From Cerrena zonata (lineage: Eukaryota > Basidiomycota > Agaricomycetes > Polyporales > Cerrenaceae): 64,000 nucleotides of DNA. Position numbers and translations under genes: made by a program. Below are positions 24,322 to 36,500 of the stretch, one piece after another. How positions within the stretch are numbered: position 1 is the stretch's first letter; each line of letters opens with the position of its first letter. Where the stretch lies: NCBI GenBank assembly GCA_038087015.1, contig JASBNA010000022.1, positions 310,001 to 374,000 on the forward strand. The letters are read 5' to 3'. Below the pieces are notes generated by a model. That model was not told the DNA's origin and searched no databases. It worked only from the letters and a program-made list of their open reading frames with translations.

Positions 24322-26072
24322 ATGTCAAATACTCTTCCCTCTTTCCAGGATGTTATGGAGTTTATCAATAGAAATCGTCACGATCCTCAGCCAACATCCA
24401 GGCGTCGAGGGAAGTCCAGATATTCCGATTTTTCGAAGATCCTGAATGGTGGTACACGTTGTCTGGGCAAACGATCGTGCGTTGACTAACAAGTGTTCCA
24501 ATTCTATCACTGATGCCAATCGATCTTTTACAGTGTAAGCCCAAGTTCAGATAATGTTCGGCCAGACCAGGTTAAGCGAGTTCGGTTGTATGATTCAGCT
24601 GCAGATCAGAGATGCAGTAGGTTCCATTGTAAAATCCACCCGATTTGTGACTGATTCTGTTGTATAAGTGTTCACCATGCCTCCAGAGATCCATGATTAC
24701 ATCTTACAAATGTTTTGGGATCACAAAAACATCGTTTGCAGCAGCCCAGAAACCATACAAGCTTGTGCCTTGACATCCAAGGGATGGTGGGCAATTGCTC
24801 GCCGTCACATATTCAGGGCTATCACATTGGAAAGCTGTGACGAGTTGGAAGAACTGACCGAAGTCATGGGCACAGTAAAGGATGCGATTTGCTGGATGCA
24901 AAGAGTGCGGATTATCGGATCTTTACCTCCGTATGGTCAACGACAGTCCAAACAATTACCATCACAACTTGCCCAACGAGATCGTTGGATTTATGACTTC
25001 CCTGCGAAAATCGAGGCTCGTCGCAAAGAAGCTTTAATCCACCACACAAATCTCAATTCTTTCTATCCCTATAACGTCAGAATTCTCGAGTTGTTCAACG
25101 TCGGACATCTTAGTGACGTACCTAATGATTGTGAATGGTTTGGGTATTGGACATCGTACCTTTCGTTACTGGAGCACGTGGAGACCTTTTACAGTGACAG
25201 TTGCGAGATGTCTCCCAATGCGATGACGGCAATAATACGCTCCCTCCCTCGTGTGGTCAATGTTAGTCTTGCCGATGTCAATCTCGAGCTCCCAAACCAT
25301 GTGGCTATCCGTGACCTTACCAATCCTACCTTACTTAACGAGAAAGAAAATATCAGAGCTCAACGTGGGTTGGATTTCGAGGAGGCATCTCAAAATGGAG
25401 TACACTACACGATTTGGCATCCCCCTCCTTTTCTCAAGAACCTGTCCGTCATCAGAAAGCGGCTTGATGGCCCGAGCCTTGACTTGCTCTGGATATATGG
25501 CTGGTTTTCTCCTTCTCGCGTTTCAAGCAGCATAATCTCCCTGGACCTCTCTGGAAGGGTCGAACTCCAATCCATTTTCAGGTTACTCGCCGCACTTGGC
25601 CCTGCACCAACTTTACAGAGTTTTGGTATGTTCGCTGGTTGTAGCGAAAGCGTCCGTATGTCATCTATCCGTGTTTTCGTCTACGTGAATATCTGAATAT
25701 GTCCTAGTTAAAATTTGCAACTTTGATATATCTCTACTGACCGGACTAAGGTCTCTCCTACTCCGCGGGGGTAAGCTTGACCGGCTCCAGACTCAAGCAA
25801 TGTGCTACATATTGTCTTTGGTGAATGCGCCACACCTACGCGAGTTTACCATAGTAATGGAGTTTGACAAACGCCTAAAGAGCGCTCCAAACTTAGATGA
25901 GGCGTTGACAGGTAAACAGTTCAGTAATCTTTCAGTTTTTGTACTCGAGTGCCTTGATGTCATGTCATCAGATTGGCCGATAATTAGTGAAAAAGTCTCG
26001 AACATGTTTCCACAAATGAAAGACAGGGGTATACTGACCACGAGGCTATCTAATCGACCACATTTATTTTGA
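24322..26072 (+). CDS. F-box protein, type A (4 exons, 533 aa)
   Basis: Predicted SCF ubiquitin-ligase receptor, paralog of the 480-2239 gene. Inferred exons are 24322-24476, 24534-24628, 24669-25655 and 25708-26072; phases agree and give 533 residues. Exon 1 (MSNTLP, YSDFSKIL) and its GTGCGT donor match the first exon of the paralog. The F-box-like segment begins at about residue 88 (MPPEIHDYILQMFWDHKN, SSPETIQACALTSKGWW, ARRHIFR). The C-terminal half is leucine-rich and LRR-like (LLTGLRSLLLRG). The last residues are MKDRGILTTRLS and a short hydrophobic end. No lesion is seen. The substrate is unknown. Confidence 0.8.
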
Positions 26073-29000
26073 TACTAGCTATTCTTCAGAAAGATGTATT
26101 ACAATTATAGAGTCAGAAGTGTTAACTATGACGTCCTAATAGTATATCATATTAAAATATGGGGCTGTTGAAATCCCGGACTTTATTGGGAGGTCCTATG
26201 AAGTTGATTCCAATAGACTGCATGAAGATCATCAGTAAATCGCCAATGGTGGTGGACGATGACATGTTGACGTACTGCAATGTCGTGTGCTCCTCTAATT
26301 CCTTTGTAGACGAGGTCGGCAATCCGAAAAGTCCTGTCGAACAAGTAGAGCGTTTGCACGACGTAAAGAAATCTACGTACATGGCCTACCGTGTCATGGC
26401 AAGCCGTAGCCCGACCCAAGCCGTAATCCACTTCCGTTCTCCGTTGTTCCTCTATTGATCTCATCTCGTCTTTACAAACCATTCGGAAAAGATATCCAAA
26501 AGCATGCACTCGTCGACAAAGGCCTTCATCATCGATGTATAAGTATCCCTATTCCCTCGCTAGCGCTGTTTGGTCTGTTCCTTTCTTATCAGGGAAGATC
26601 ACCTCTATCACTCGCCCCATCTCAATTCTCTACCCCTTCTCACAGTTTCTCAGGCATCCCCTCGAGAAATATCAAAAGCTTGAGGTTCTGTTCTGGAAGC
26701 TGTGGCCCGATGTAACGTCCTCTCTCCTGTCGGCTCCGACTGCCTCTTGGAATTGGTTCCCAACTGCATCCAGGCTGCTTTATACAGGCGCAAAGCTCGT
26801 GGATTCTTCCGTGTTACCCCGTCAAAACTGGCAAAGAACAAAAGGTCTCACTCTGACCTTACTCCTTGGCGGATCACTTCGCTCAATAATCCTCCGACTG
26901 TCGCGTGAAGATGGTAAACAGGACATACGCTCTGAAACGGATGTAGGATATGGGCTTTCCTTCACAGGCTACTGTCGAACGCTGCGTAGCTTTTTTACAA
27001 CTCCATAAACGGCTGCCACGAAACTCGGCTTCACGAATGATGCCAGAATTCTCCGGTTAAACCTCTTGGCAACTCCTCTTTTGCTGACCGGTAACCTTTC
27101 ATGGTCAATACTTTGGTGGCATTGGTCTGAACTTTCCGAATAAGGCGATCGTCCCCCAGTACCTTACCCCGCATTTCCACTGTTTCGGTTCTATTGATAT
27201 CCTCGGACCTAAGTTTGAGGCTAGACTACGGTATCTGGGGGTGGCGTAATTATGAGTAACGGTTCTTTTTGAAAACGCTGCATGGTTAGGCTGCTTCGTC
27301 CCCGCATTCTTGACGTAGAACACCATTGACTGAAGCTCTTTGGGACACTTCCTACAGGTTCCCCAGTCCCGCGAATGTACCTCCATCAACAGTGAGCTAT
27401 TGGTCGCCCACGATCACCTTAGCCGAGATATCCCCGCTTCTTGCAGCACATGCATGCATCCACTTTCCATCAGGCTTTCAGCCCTGCAGCTTACGCTCGA
27501 GTCATCTAGAACGGGCATACCCCTTTGTCTTGCTCGGTCCTTTTATTGCTTGTCAGCCACCGGTCGCTAGACGATCCTATTTGTCTTGTGGGGGCAGGGC
27601 TTAGCTTTGTTACCAACCAGCAATGAAAAGGCTGATCCTCAGGATTCTTCTTTCTCCGGTTGCTCTGCAGCTGCAGTTGCCGGGTCCGGAATGATGCTAT
27701 TACAACCGTCATCGCTGATCGATGCATACACTCACGGTAGGCATACGGGATGAATGCAAGTCGTTAACGGCATGCAAGGCAAAGCTTCATGAACTGTGAC
27801 GTATTGTAAACCTCTCTGTCGGTACCTCTTCGCCATACAAGTGTTCCACTCTCAAAGGCTCTCTTACATGACGTGAACCTCCCCAAATGGACTTGCAAAG
27901 TCCAAGTCGCCGTGGACTAGCTTTCAATGAGGCAGACTCCTCCAGGTTTCCTTCACGATCACAAATCTACTTTCCATGATCTCATCATACAATTTACGTA
28001 CTAACATTTCCTTATGGAAACGGATCCCTTCGCTCTCAGTCGTACAAAAAAACGGCGATGTGGAGAACCTCTTGTTCTCTTGCAATCTACCCTTGACCCA
28101 TCATTGCGGAGGGCTAAAGTAACGCCACCGTGGTTTCTTTTGGACTGCGAAGAGGGCGACAGAAAGCTCAATACACGAACCAGCAGCCCTTTAAACAGCG
28201 CTGATAGGTTTATTTTCGTACCTTCCTGCATATTGCGCCCATCAAATTCCGTCCCTTGAACGGCCTACTCCGCCGAGAGATAACTCAGGTATGTCTCGGT
28301 TTCTCAACATTGTTTCTAGACAATGACGCGCTTAGGCTGAGGGGCCCGATTACATCTCTCCAATTCGTCTCCATAACCCCTATTTTCTTTTTCTTTCTGT
28401 CAACGGTGCTGATTGCTTAGGTGTTGTTGGCATCGTAAGCTGATACTAATAATTCAAAGTTTAACCTTCCCCGCATTTACACCCGGAAGAAATGTTGAAC
28501 CTCCGGAATAGATCCTACAAGGCACTGCACTCTCCTTGTCCTCCCTCTCACCACTCCAGTTTACCCGTCCGAATTCGCCTCCACAGCGCAAATAGAACCG
28601 GACCTACACCACTGCCTGCCTGCCATCCCTAATTAAAAAAAACTAAAGCCACCGAATTTCACTTGATTGGGTTCTGCTGCGATGATGCAAGTGGCTTGTG
28701 GTTGAAACGTCCCTGCGCCAAACTATAATATTCAAGGTTGGTTGATGATGCGTGATGATGATCCACCAATCCCAAACCGAAGCTAATCGCTGATATCCCG
28801 ACGGCACTCCTTTTGTTCAAACCCTTAGGCCCGATTTATCTCCTCCGACGCGGACGGTCTTTCCACCCAATTGGAATACGAGGCTGACTCGAAGCTTTAC
28901 AGTCATTCCCCTTCTGAATCTTCTTTTCATTTTACATACTCCAAAGACGCACACGCTGCGTTCTGTTGTTGTGGGTCTGCGTCTATGCCTTCTTTGGGTG

Positions 29001-30989
29001 TTGTGCGTCTGAGGAACTTCGAACTTATCTTCGAGTGAGGGGTTGGCGTTGAGTTACTAGTAGGGCGTTCATTTTTATTGACATTTGAAACATTCGTGCT
29101 AACGCCTATTGAAAGTACGTTACTTCAACTTCAATTCATGACTTCAAAACCCTCGAGTCTTCAATTCGACCATTCCTTGACACTTCTTCCTATTATTTCA
29201 TTCCAAACAAATCAACACGCCAACTCCACATTCCCAACTTTACAGCAATCACCGACCACTCCTCCAAACCTGATACCACAAACACCGCATTAAATCGAGG
29301 AAACAAAATCGATGAGGAGATAAAGGAAGATAAAATCCGACAATGGGTCGAGGGTCGAGACATGATGCATCAACGACAACCAACGACCAGGTCATGCCGC
29401 CGCTCTCTCGTGGTCATGCGGTCGTCCTCCCCCCTTCTATCCACTATCCTCTATTCATTTGTTTTAACACTATACTATGCATGACATGATATTTTATAGT
29501 TATGTTCAAAATGTTAATTGACGATCCCGTCACGGGGGCTCCATTTTTCTCCACTCCTAGTCCCCTAGTTCAAGTTCAATGGACTTCTGTCATGCGACCC
29601 CTTCCCGAATCCCTAAGTCGAGATCGACCATTCAATGGCTATTAACCAATCCCCGATCCTCGAATTCGAATTCGAATTCGTCTCCCTCGAAATTGTAATT
29701 CATTTTTAATCCCCGTCGTGCATGTGTCCCCAATCCAATCATGGGATATGTAATATAATGATATCCATAGCCCTTCCAGTATAGCACGATAGCACGATCT
29801 CTTAAAAGCACTAAGCATGACACGATAATCGATCTCCAAGGACTCCGAGTTGAGGAAGATGAAACGCCTGACGTCAAGCACGCCATGGTATATCCGTGTT
29901 TCACGACGACGACTGTGACTAACAGGGTCCAAAAGTCGGCTGATCGAGTATTGAGTCGTCCGTCCCTCGGGATCATCGTTTCAAGTTTCTATTCATATGA
30001 CCCTTTTCATTTTAAAAAGCACATCGAGGCACACCAATATTACCATAACACATCGTACACACCGGCACCCATATACTTACACAACCTCGTCACGCCATAC
30101 CAAGACACAACGACATAAGACACAACAGTGAGAGTGAGATGAAAAGAGTATGAGATAAGAAACCTATTATACACAAGGGAGATGAATCAAAAAACAGCGT
30201 CAAAACACAACAGCACGGACCACAGATTTCTTTTAGCTATCATACACGGTGGGGGTGGGGGATGATGATGGAGGTTGCTTTAGGTCAGTAGAGATTAACA
30301 CAAAAAACACAAACAAAAACAGAGACGGAGAAGAATGAGAGAGGGATGAGAGATGAAAGGGGAGAGGGAGAGAAGGAGGGAGTTTCATCGAGATCGAGTG
30401 GGTCTGGATAAAAGAGAGATTTTCGGGCCATCGTTGGAAAAAGGTGGGAATACAATCCAAGAAATGGATGAGATGGAATGGTCATCGATGGGGGTCGTGT
30501 CATGTCGGTGATGAGCGGTATGAGAGGAATGGTAAAAGCAAAAAAGAAAGATGAGAAGCGAGAGAGGGGATATGTGAATGTGGGAGACCCCGAAAAGATG
30601 GCAGCGACGTGAAGTGAAGATGAGAGAAAGTAAATCAGACGAGAGCGAGCATGTCGGACGAGGGAACGGAGGAGGGTGAAGCGGTCGTTTAAGATCAGCA
30701 TCGGTATCGGGTGGAGGGGAAGAGGACGATAGAGTGGACAGAGAGGGCATATTAAGATGACGTAAATAGCTTGGCGAATCAATGCCATAACCATAGACAA
30801 AGAGGGGAGATAAGGAGATCGAGGTCGGATGAAGAGTAAAATCACAGAGAAACCGAGGAAAGGGTGGAGGTATTTTGCGCCATAGACCCTTCCTATCGGA
30901 AAGAGTCTCGGAGGGAAGGAGGAGAGGGTAATCGACCTCGGAGGGTATTTTCAAAGCGGCTGCTCACACACACTCGCAAAGCAAGCGCA
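26073..30989. other. 4.9 kb without identified gene; coding-like block at 26.4-28.3 kb
   Basis: No domain recognised. From about 26459 to 28320 several overlapping frames have protein-like composition: a 157-codon plus frame at 26535-27008, LVPNCIQAALYRRKARGF at 26740, FHGQYFGGIGLNFPNKA near 27097, and KRRCGEPLVLLQSTLDPSL near 28050. None can be joined into a gene with confidence. Around 29.6-30.99 kb the minus strand is pyrimidine-rich and probably holds the 3' untranslated region of the bHLH gene. A (CGAATT)3CG palindromic repeat lies at 29661-29680. Confidence 0.4.
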
Positions 30990-33503
30990 TCACGAAGTCT
31001 CCATATCTCCCAACTCCTCCTTCACCTTCACCTTCTCCGCCGGCCGTCCCTTCCGTCCCCTCTCAACCTCCTCCCCATCATCCACAAACGCATCATCTTC
31101 ATCCCCCTCTCCCTCTCCCTCTCCCACACTCGGACTCGTCCCCTCCATATCATGATCCTGATCCATCTCGTCCTCATCTCTCAACCTATGATTATGCAGA
31201 TCGTCTTCGGTGTCCATCTCTTCGACGCTTTCTAGACCGTTGAAGATCTTGCTTCTGCGTTTAGCGTTCCCTGGGGTTGCGGTGGATGAGGATGTGGTTG
31301 ATGTGGGAGTGGATGAGGTGTTGGTTGTTGATGAGGAGGAGGAGGTAGAGGGGAGGATGGTTAGTGCGTCATCTGTAGAAATGGTGAGATCGTCTGGGAG
31401 TGGGATTCCTCCATTCTTGAATGTCTGGAGTTGTTGTTCGAGGTCTCGGTTTCTCGACGCTTGTGCAGTGACGAGTTGTTGTAGGTATCTAATAAAAATA
31501 ACCGTACCGTTAATCAACCAATTCCCTGAGAATTAAGAGAGAGAACGACATACCGAATGTACTCGACACTCTTCCTCAAAATCATCCCCTTGTTCGCCTT
31601 AACAGCCCCACCCTCCTTATCCTTCTCGCCCTTGTCTCCCTTATCCTTACTCTCCTTATCCTTAACACCCTCCTTACTCTCCTTCCCATCCACACTCCCA
31701 CTCTTCTCCCTCCCCCCACCAACCAACTCATCATCCTCCAACCCGGGACTTCCCCCAAGCGCACCACCAGCACCAGTCGTCGCAATCAAATCCTCCGCAG
31801 TCAGCGCCGTAGGCGACGACGCAGAAGCCGCAGCAGGGTCAAGCAAATGTTCCGGGATGAGCGTCGCAAGCTCGCTGATCTTTTCGTTAATATTGTCTCG
31901 TCGACGACGTTCCACAGCATTGTGAGACTCGCGACGACGGCGGCGTTTTTCGTTGGCGATCAGCGCTCTGGAACAATAGGTTGGGGTTTCCCAATTAGCT
32001 TAAGGTTTCTTTAATGGAGAGGAAGGGGAGCTTACTGTTTGGAAGCTACGTCGTGTGTGGCGTCTGCTTTAGCACTCACGCCGTTGACGGCGTTCCCGTT
32101 CGAAGGCATACTGCCGACGTTCAAGCTACCTAGACCTATCGATCCAGGTAGCCCGGGAATAGGGGACGGCAAAGCACCGTTGAATGCGGTAAATCCACCT
32201 GATAGAAAGCTAGATATTAGTACAGACAATTTCCAAGCAGGGAAAGATCCATACCGTGTACGCTTTCGGGAGTAGGCAAGCTAAATTCGCCATTAGCAAC
32301 ACCATTGCCATTAGGTTGGCTACCAGGGTTAGCTCCAGGAGTATTTCCGTTTCCTAGGAATCCCCAGCCGTTGGTGTGTAGACTGAGAGGACTTGCCGGC
32401 CCTCGACCTGGTATCAAAAAGACAAATAAATAAATTGCGTGTGATGGAACGGAGGGAATAACGTACCGTTGCTTCCTGGGATAACCAAGGGTTGTGTCGC
32501 GCGATGCAAAGGAGGGGGAGAAACACTGCTGACACTGCCCCTCTTTGCCCGAGTCCTCCGTGCGGGTCCACCGTTTGTGCTTGGTGGCTCACCGTTGACA
32601 CCGACCTGGGATCGACTCCTCGATCTGCTCCTAGAAAGCTCAGTCGAGATCGGACTCGGTGTTTGTCTCTGCGGGTGTCCATAATGATGTGGATGATATT
32701 CGGATGAAGGGGTAGTAGTGGTGGTCGTGTTGGACATGTTGCTAAAGGACGAGAGGGTGCTCATATGCGAGCTGAAGGAGGAGACGCTAGAGGGTTCACC
32801 GCCTGCCGAGTTTGGAGGGTTCGGGTTGAGGTTGAAGGGAGACTGAGGGGGAGGTTCATAGCGCATGCTGCTGCCGATAGCTGGTACGGTCGAGTTGAAA
32901 TGGGTATGAGAGCTAAAGTCGTGAAGCGGGCTAGTGGCTGTTCCGTAGCTAGAGTTTGAGTTGTAAGATTGGGAATGGGCATGATGAGAGTTGTGATGGG
33001 AATGGGAATGCGAGTGGGAATGGGGTTGTTGGGAGGATTGATGGTGGTGGGCGGTGGAGGGAGCAGAGATATCAAAGATGTTGTGTGTATGCGATCGGTA
33101 ATCATCATAGCTAGCTGGACTGTGGGCGGCAGCGTGAGCAGCATGGGACTGTGGATCGCTCGTGCGAGGTGTTGCTGGAGTTGGGGGCAGCACCGTTGGT
33201 AGGATGGACCATGAGACTGGCGAGTTCCTCGCTAAAGTCCATGTTGCTTGAGCCACCTACGCTGTGGTCTGAGGGGAATTTGCGAAATGTTTCTGGGACG
33301 TTGAGATAGGCGGGCGGGTTGAGAAAGAGGTTGTGAGTGTCGAAGGAGGTGGTTGTTGGGGAGATGGAGGAGGAAGCTTGGGTGGGGGAAGAGCTGTTGT
33401 TGTTGAGGTCGGCGGGAGGGGTGGAGGGAGCGGGGGAGGGGAGATGAAAACCTTCTGTACGGGAGAGGACTTGGGGCTTGTACGAGTTGTAGAAGGTCGT
33501 CAT
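30990..33503 (-). CDS. Basic helix-loop-helix transcription factor with ~81-residue loop (5 exons, frameshift)
   Basis: Predicted nuclear E-box-binding regulator. Inferred exons are 33503-32467, 32407-32255, 32198-32036, 31967-31554 and 31488-30990. The basic region RRESHNAVERRRRDNIN carries the His, Glu and Arg positions typical of CACGTG binders (USF/TFE/Cbf1 type). Helix 1 is INEKISELATLIPEHLL and helix 2 is KGMILRKSVEYIR, continuing as a zipper-like stretch (YLQQLVTAQASRNRDLEQQL). Between the helices lies a loop of about 81 residues, rich in Gly, Ser, Lys and Asp. The N-terminal half is low complexity with a His- and Ser-rich tract; the C-terminus is acidic. Total exon length is one base over a multiple of three. 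Removing one G from the GGGGG run at 33183-33187 would join the two open frames of exon 1, so a homopolymer error is likely. The corrected length would be about 754 residues. Confidence 0.85.
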
Positions 33504-36500
33504 GAGGCGACGTTGGGAGTTGGGAAGTGGTGTGGAGGGGAGGGCGACGATGCTCGCGATGGAGAGAGAGAGCAAGGCTTGCGGGGGTCGGGAATAATTG
33601 AATGTGGGGTAAGAGGGAGGTGTGAGAGCGCAGAGACCGAATCAGATCTCAATCCGAGGGGTAATATATAACACCCTCTGCCTGCGTAATGATGGCCTGG
33701 CACTGCAACAATCTTTTCTTTTCTCTCTCCTTTTCCGCCTGGGTTATAAAGCTGGCTTCAAATACTGCAAGCTTCCATTAGCCACCGCATTCGCACATAT
33801 ACAGCACCCTGCCAGCCAGAGGGTACTACAGATAGCTACAGACAGTGCGAGGAGAGAGTCGAGCGCGCCCCCCGCCCGCTTCTACCCCAGACTCTGACGG
33901 CCCTTTTTTCCAATCCAGCCAATCACACAGGCTTCTCCTAGGCCCGGTCAACCGGCCTCATCCCGTCTCTACCAATCTCCCGGACCAAGATCCATCGGGC
34001 ACAGACTCTCTCCAAACACGCCCAATCCCCACCAAGCAATCTCAAAGCTCTCCCAAACACACCCAAACTCGCTCTCTTCCCTCTCCCGTTCCTAGCCCGG
34101 CTTGCACCCACTCGCATGAACTTCACCACTCTCCCCTCCCTCCCCATCCTCGTTCCAAGGTGTAAAATACGCGTAATACCCTCCTCGGCTCCGTCGTTAG
34201 GGGCCCTCTCACCCACCCGCGATCATCTAGCCTCAACGCCCTCTCTCCAATCTCATCTCTCTCGCACTACTTGTCTATCACCGACAGCTCTCGGACCACG
34301 CCTCCTCGGCACTCTCTCCCTTCATTTTCTCACAACGTCCTACCTGCTCCAGCTCCACTCGATTGGTTCGCTTTTCATACCCCCATCCCCCCTCGTACCC
34401 TCAACACTCGATCCCTGATTAGCTCCTCTTGGCTCTCTACCACCCCTTCTTTACCCCCTCGACGCAATCACCGTCCTTATCAAGGTATCCACATTTCATT
34501 CTCTATATCCATCCTACTGCGTACAATCTGTCTTCTCTTCCTGTCAATGTAATATCCAAATCATACATACCACACCCTCTGATCTATACACAATCTCGTA
34601 ATCGTAATCTCCTATATGACGTCTCCTATGAGCCAATGCAAATAACCCATATACCCATCATATCTCAATCACCGAACCTATCCCAAGATCACACCCCCAC
34701 ATCAAATCTCAGTCCTACCACCCTTACACATCTACCGCCCAATCCCACCTTCTGCCGTCCCATTATATGGGTTTTCATACCCACTGCGCCGCCTTTCTGG
34801 CAGTTCATTTCCACCAGTCTCCTACCGCTCGAGACCCCCTCCGGCTGGTACGTTTTCCTTACGCCTTTTTGCTCTTTATTCTCTCTCCTCGTTGACCCCT
34901 TGCGTTCGAGCCCTTCCTCGCTCGTTGTCTACCCTCCTGACTCGCGTCGTGTCTTCTAAGTGTCAGCTCTACTTCGGCTCTCTGACATGTTTCGTTAATT
35001 ATCATATTATGAATATATGGATGCGCATATAGTCGATCGGTCAATGCAAATGGCTATTCAAACCCAACAGTCGGACCTGGACATTCACCTTTGTGCACCG
35101 CGGAGATCTCTCAGATCATCCCATCCCGCTCTCGTTTCCCGCTCCCAACTCCCATCTCCGCTTATCTCTCCTCCTCCCTTCCTTCTCTGTAGTTATCACC
35201 GATCCGGATTCTAATATAGGTATCACACATAGCTGGAGCACAGGATTTAGATATACCAATCTGTCACTCCATCGGTATAATCGGTTCTGTCAAAACGTAC
35301 ATATATCGGTATCGGTATTGGTTTTTTGACATCGGTACATCGGTCTCGTATACGCGAAGGAGATTCTTACTACAAGTACCCTCGCTTCCTTCTATCCTAA
35401 CGGCTCTGATTGTTATGTGTCAATTGCAAATACAGTATTACCACCAATCAGAGATCTAGAGTCCGACAACTGACAGGACAAGTGCCCAGCTTCTTCCGTT
35501 GGGAAAATCGCCATGCGCGAGACTTTTCTCATCTGTAGTGGGCTCTCACCCTACTCTGAGGGGGTTTATCATTTGGGCGTGCTGAGAGGGTTGTTTGTAC
35601 TAGTACAGATAATAGGGATAGGGATGGGGAGAGGGGTGTAGAGGAGTCTCGTTCACGTCCAGGTTGTGGGTGTCGTATTCCGTGTCCGCTCCTAAAGTTT
35701 ATCTCCATCTCTCCTCTATCTCTATCTCTTTCTAATGTATAACATCAATTCCCATTCCCTCCTACCCTATCTATCTATCTATCTATTTACCTTTCCTAGC
35801 CCGATACACCATTCCTTAACCACCATCACTCACCCGCGTCAAGGTCCAAGTCCGCTTACCTCAGGCCCATCCCTCTTAGAAAGCCAAGCCAAGCCAAAGA
35901 TCCTTGCCTCGTTCCCGCGAAAGACCCCCCCTCGCTTCATCTCGCACGTCCAGCCAGATTACGAATCCTCTCATACAACAACATCGCAAACCCTGTAGCC
36001 TGAGATGAGATGCAGAGAAGTCTGAGTGCATATATCCATCCTTCGAACGTCCCCTCGAGTTCATACGTAAAAAGTGTAAGGGGACTAGATGAAGATGAAG
36101 CACGTTTGCTTGAACCCATCATCCTGCTCTTTCCTTGTCCGTAGGTAGCTAATACTGATTCCTGATACCTCTAGAAAGTTCCCCCACCCCTCTTTCGTTT
36201 TAAAGTCCACTCTACCTAACCCGTTTGCTTCTTTAGTCTGATGGTAATGGAAAGGCGATCGAACGAGCTTGTCGCGTGCGTGCTTGAGGTTTACTAAGCC
36301 TGAAGTTACTTTGTTGTGTTTCCCACCTGGGATTGACGGTGGTTATCTGGGTCTCAGGGCTGTTTACCTTGTTGTGTGTAATGACACGGTCTAATGGTCA
36401 AACGAAAGTCACGTTCACTAAGCTCAGTTATCCCTCCAAATGGGACGGAGTTTGGACTTATGGAAGTCCTTTCCCACTGTGTCTGGGTTATCTGAATCTC

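Noticed and set aside
26459..28320. Integrated mitovirus polymerase
   Set aside because: I looked for polymerase motifs (GDD and neighbouring blocks) in the visible frames and found none, so I left the block unassigned.
29661..29680. Repeated GAATTC palindromes as a regulatory array
   Set aside because: Only three units, with no spacing pattern or nearby start; treated as simple repeat.
30285..30954. Long minus-strand frames downstream of the bHLH stop
   Set aside because: They lie in a pyrimidine-rich tract where stops are rare by composition; most likely 3' untranslated sequence.
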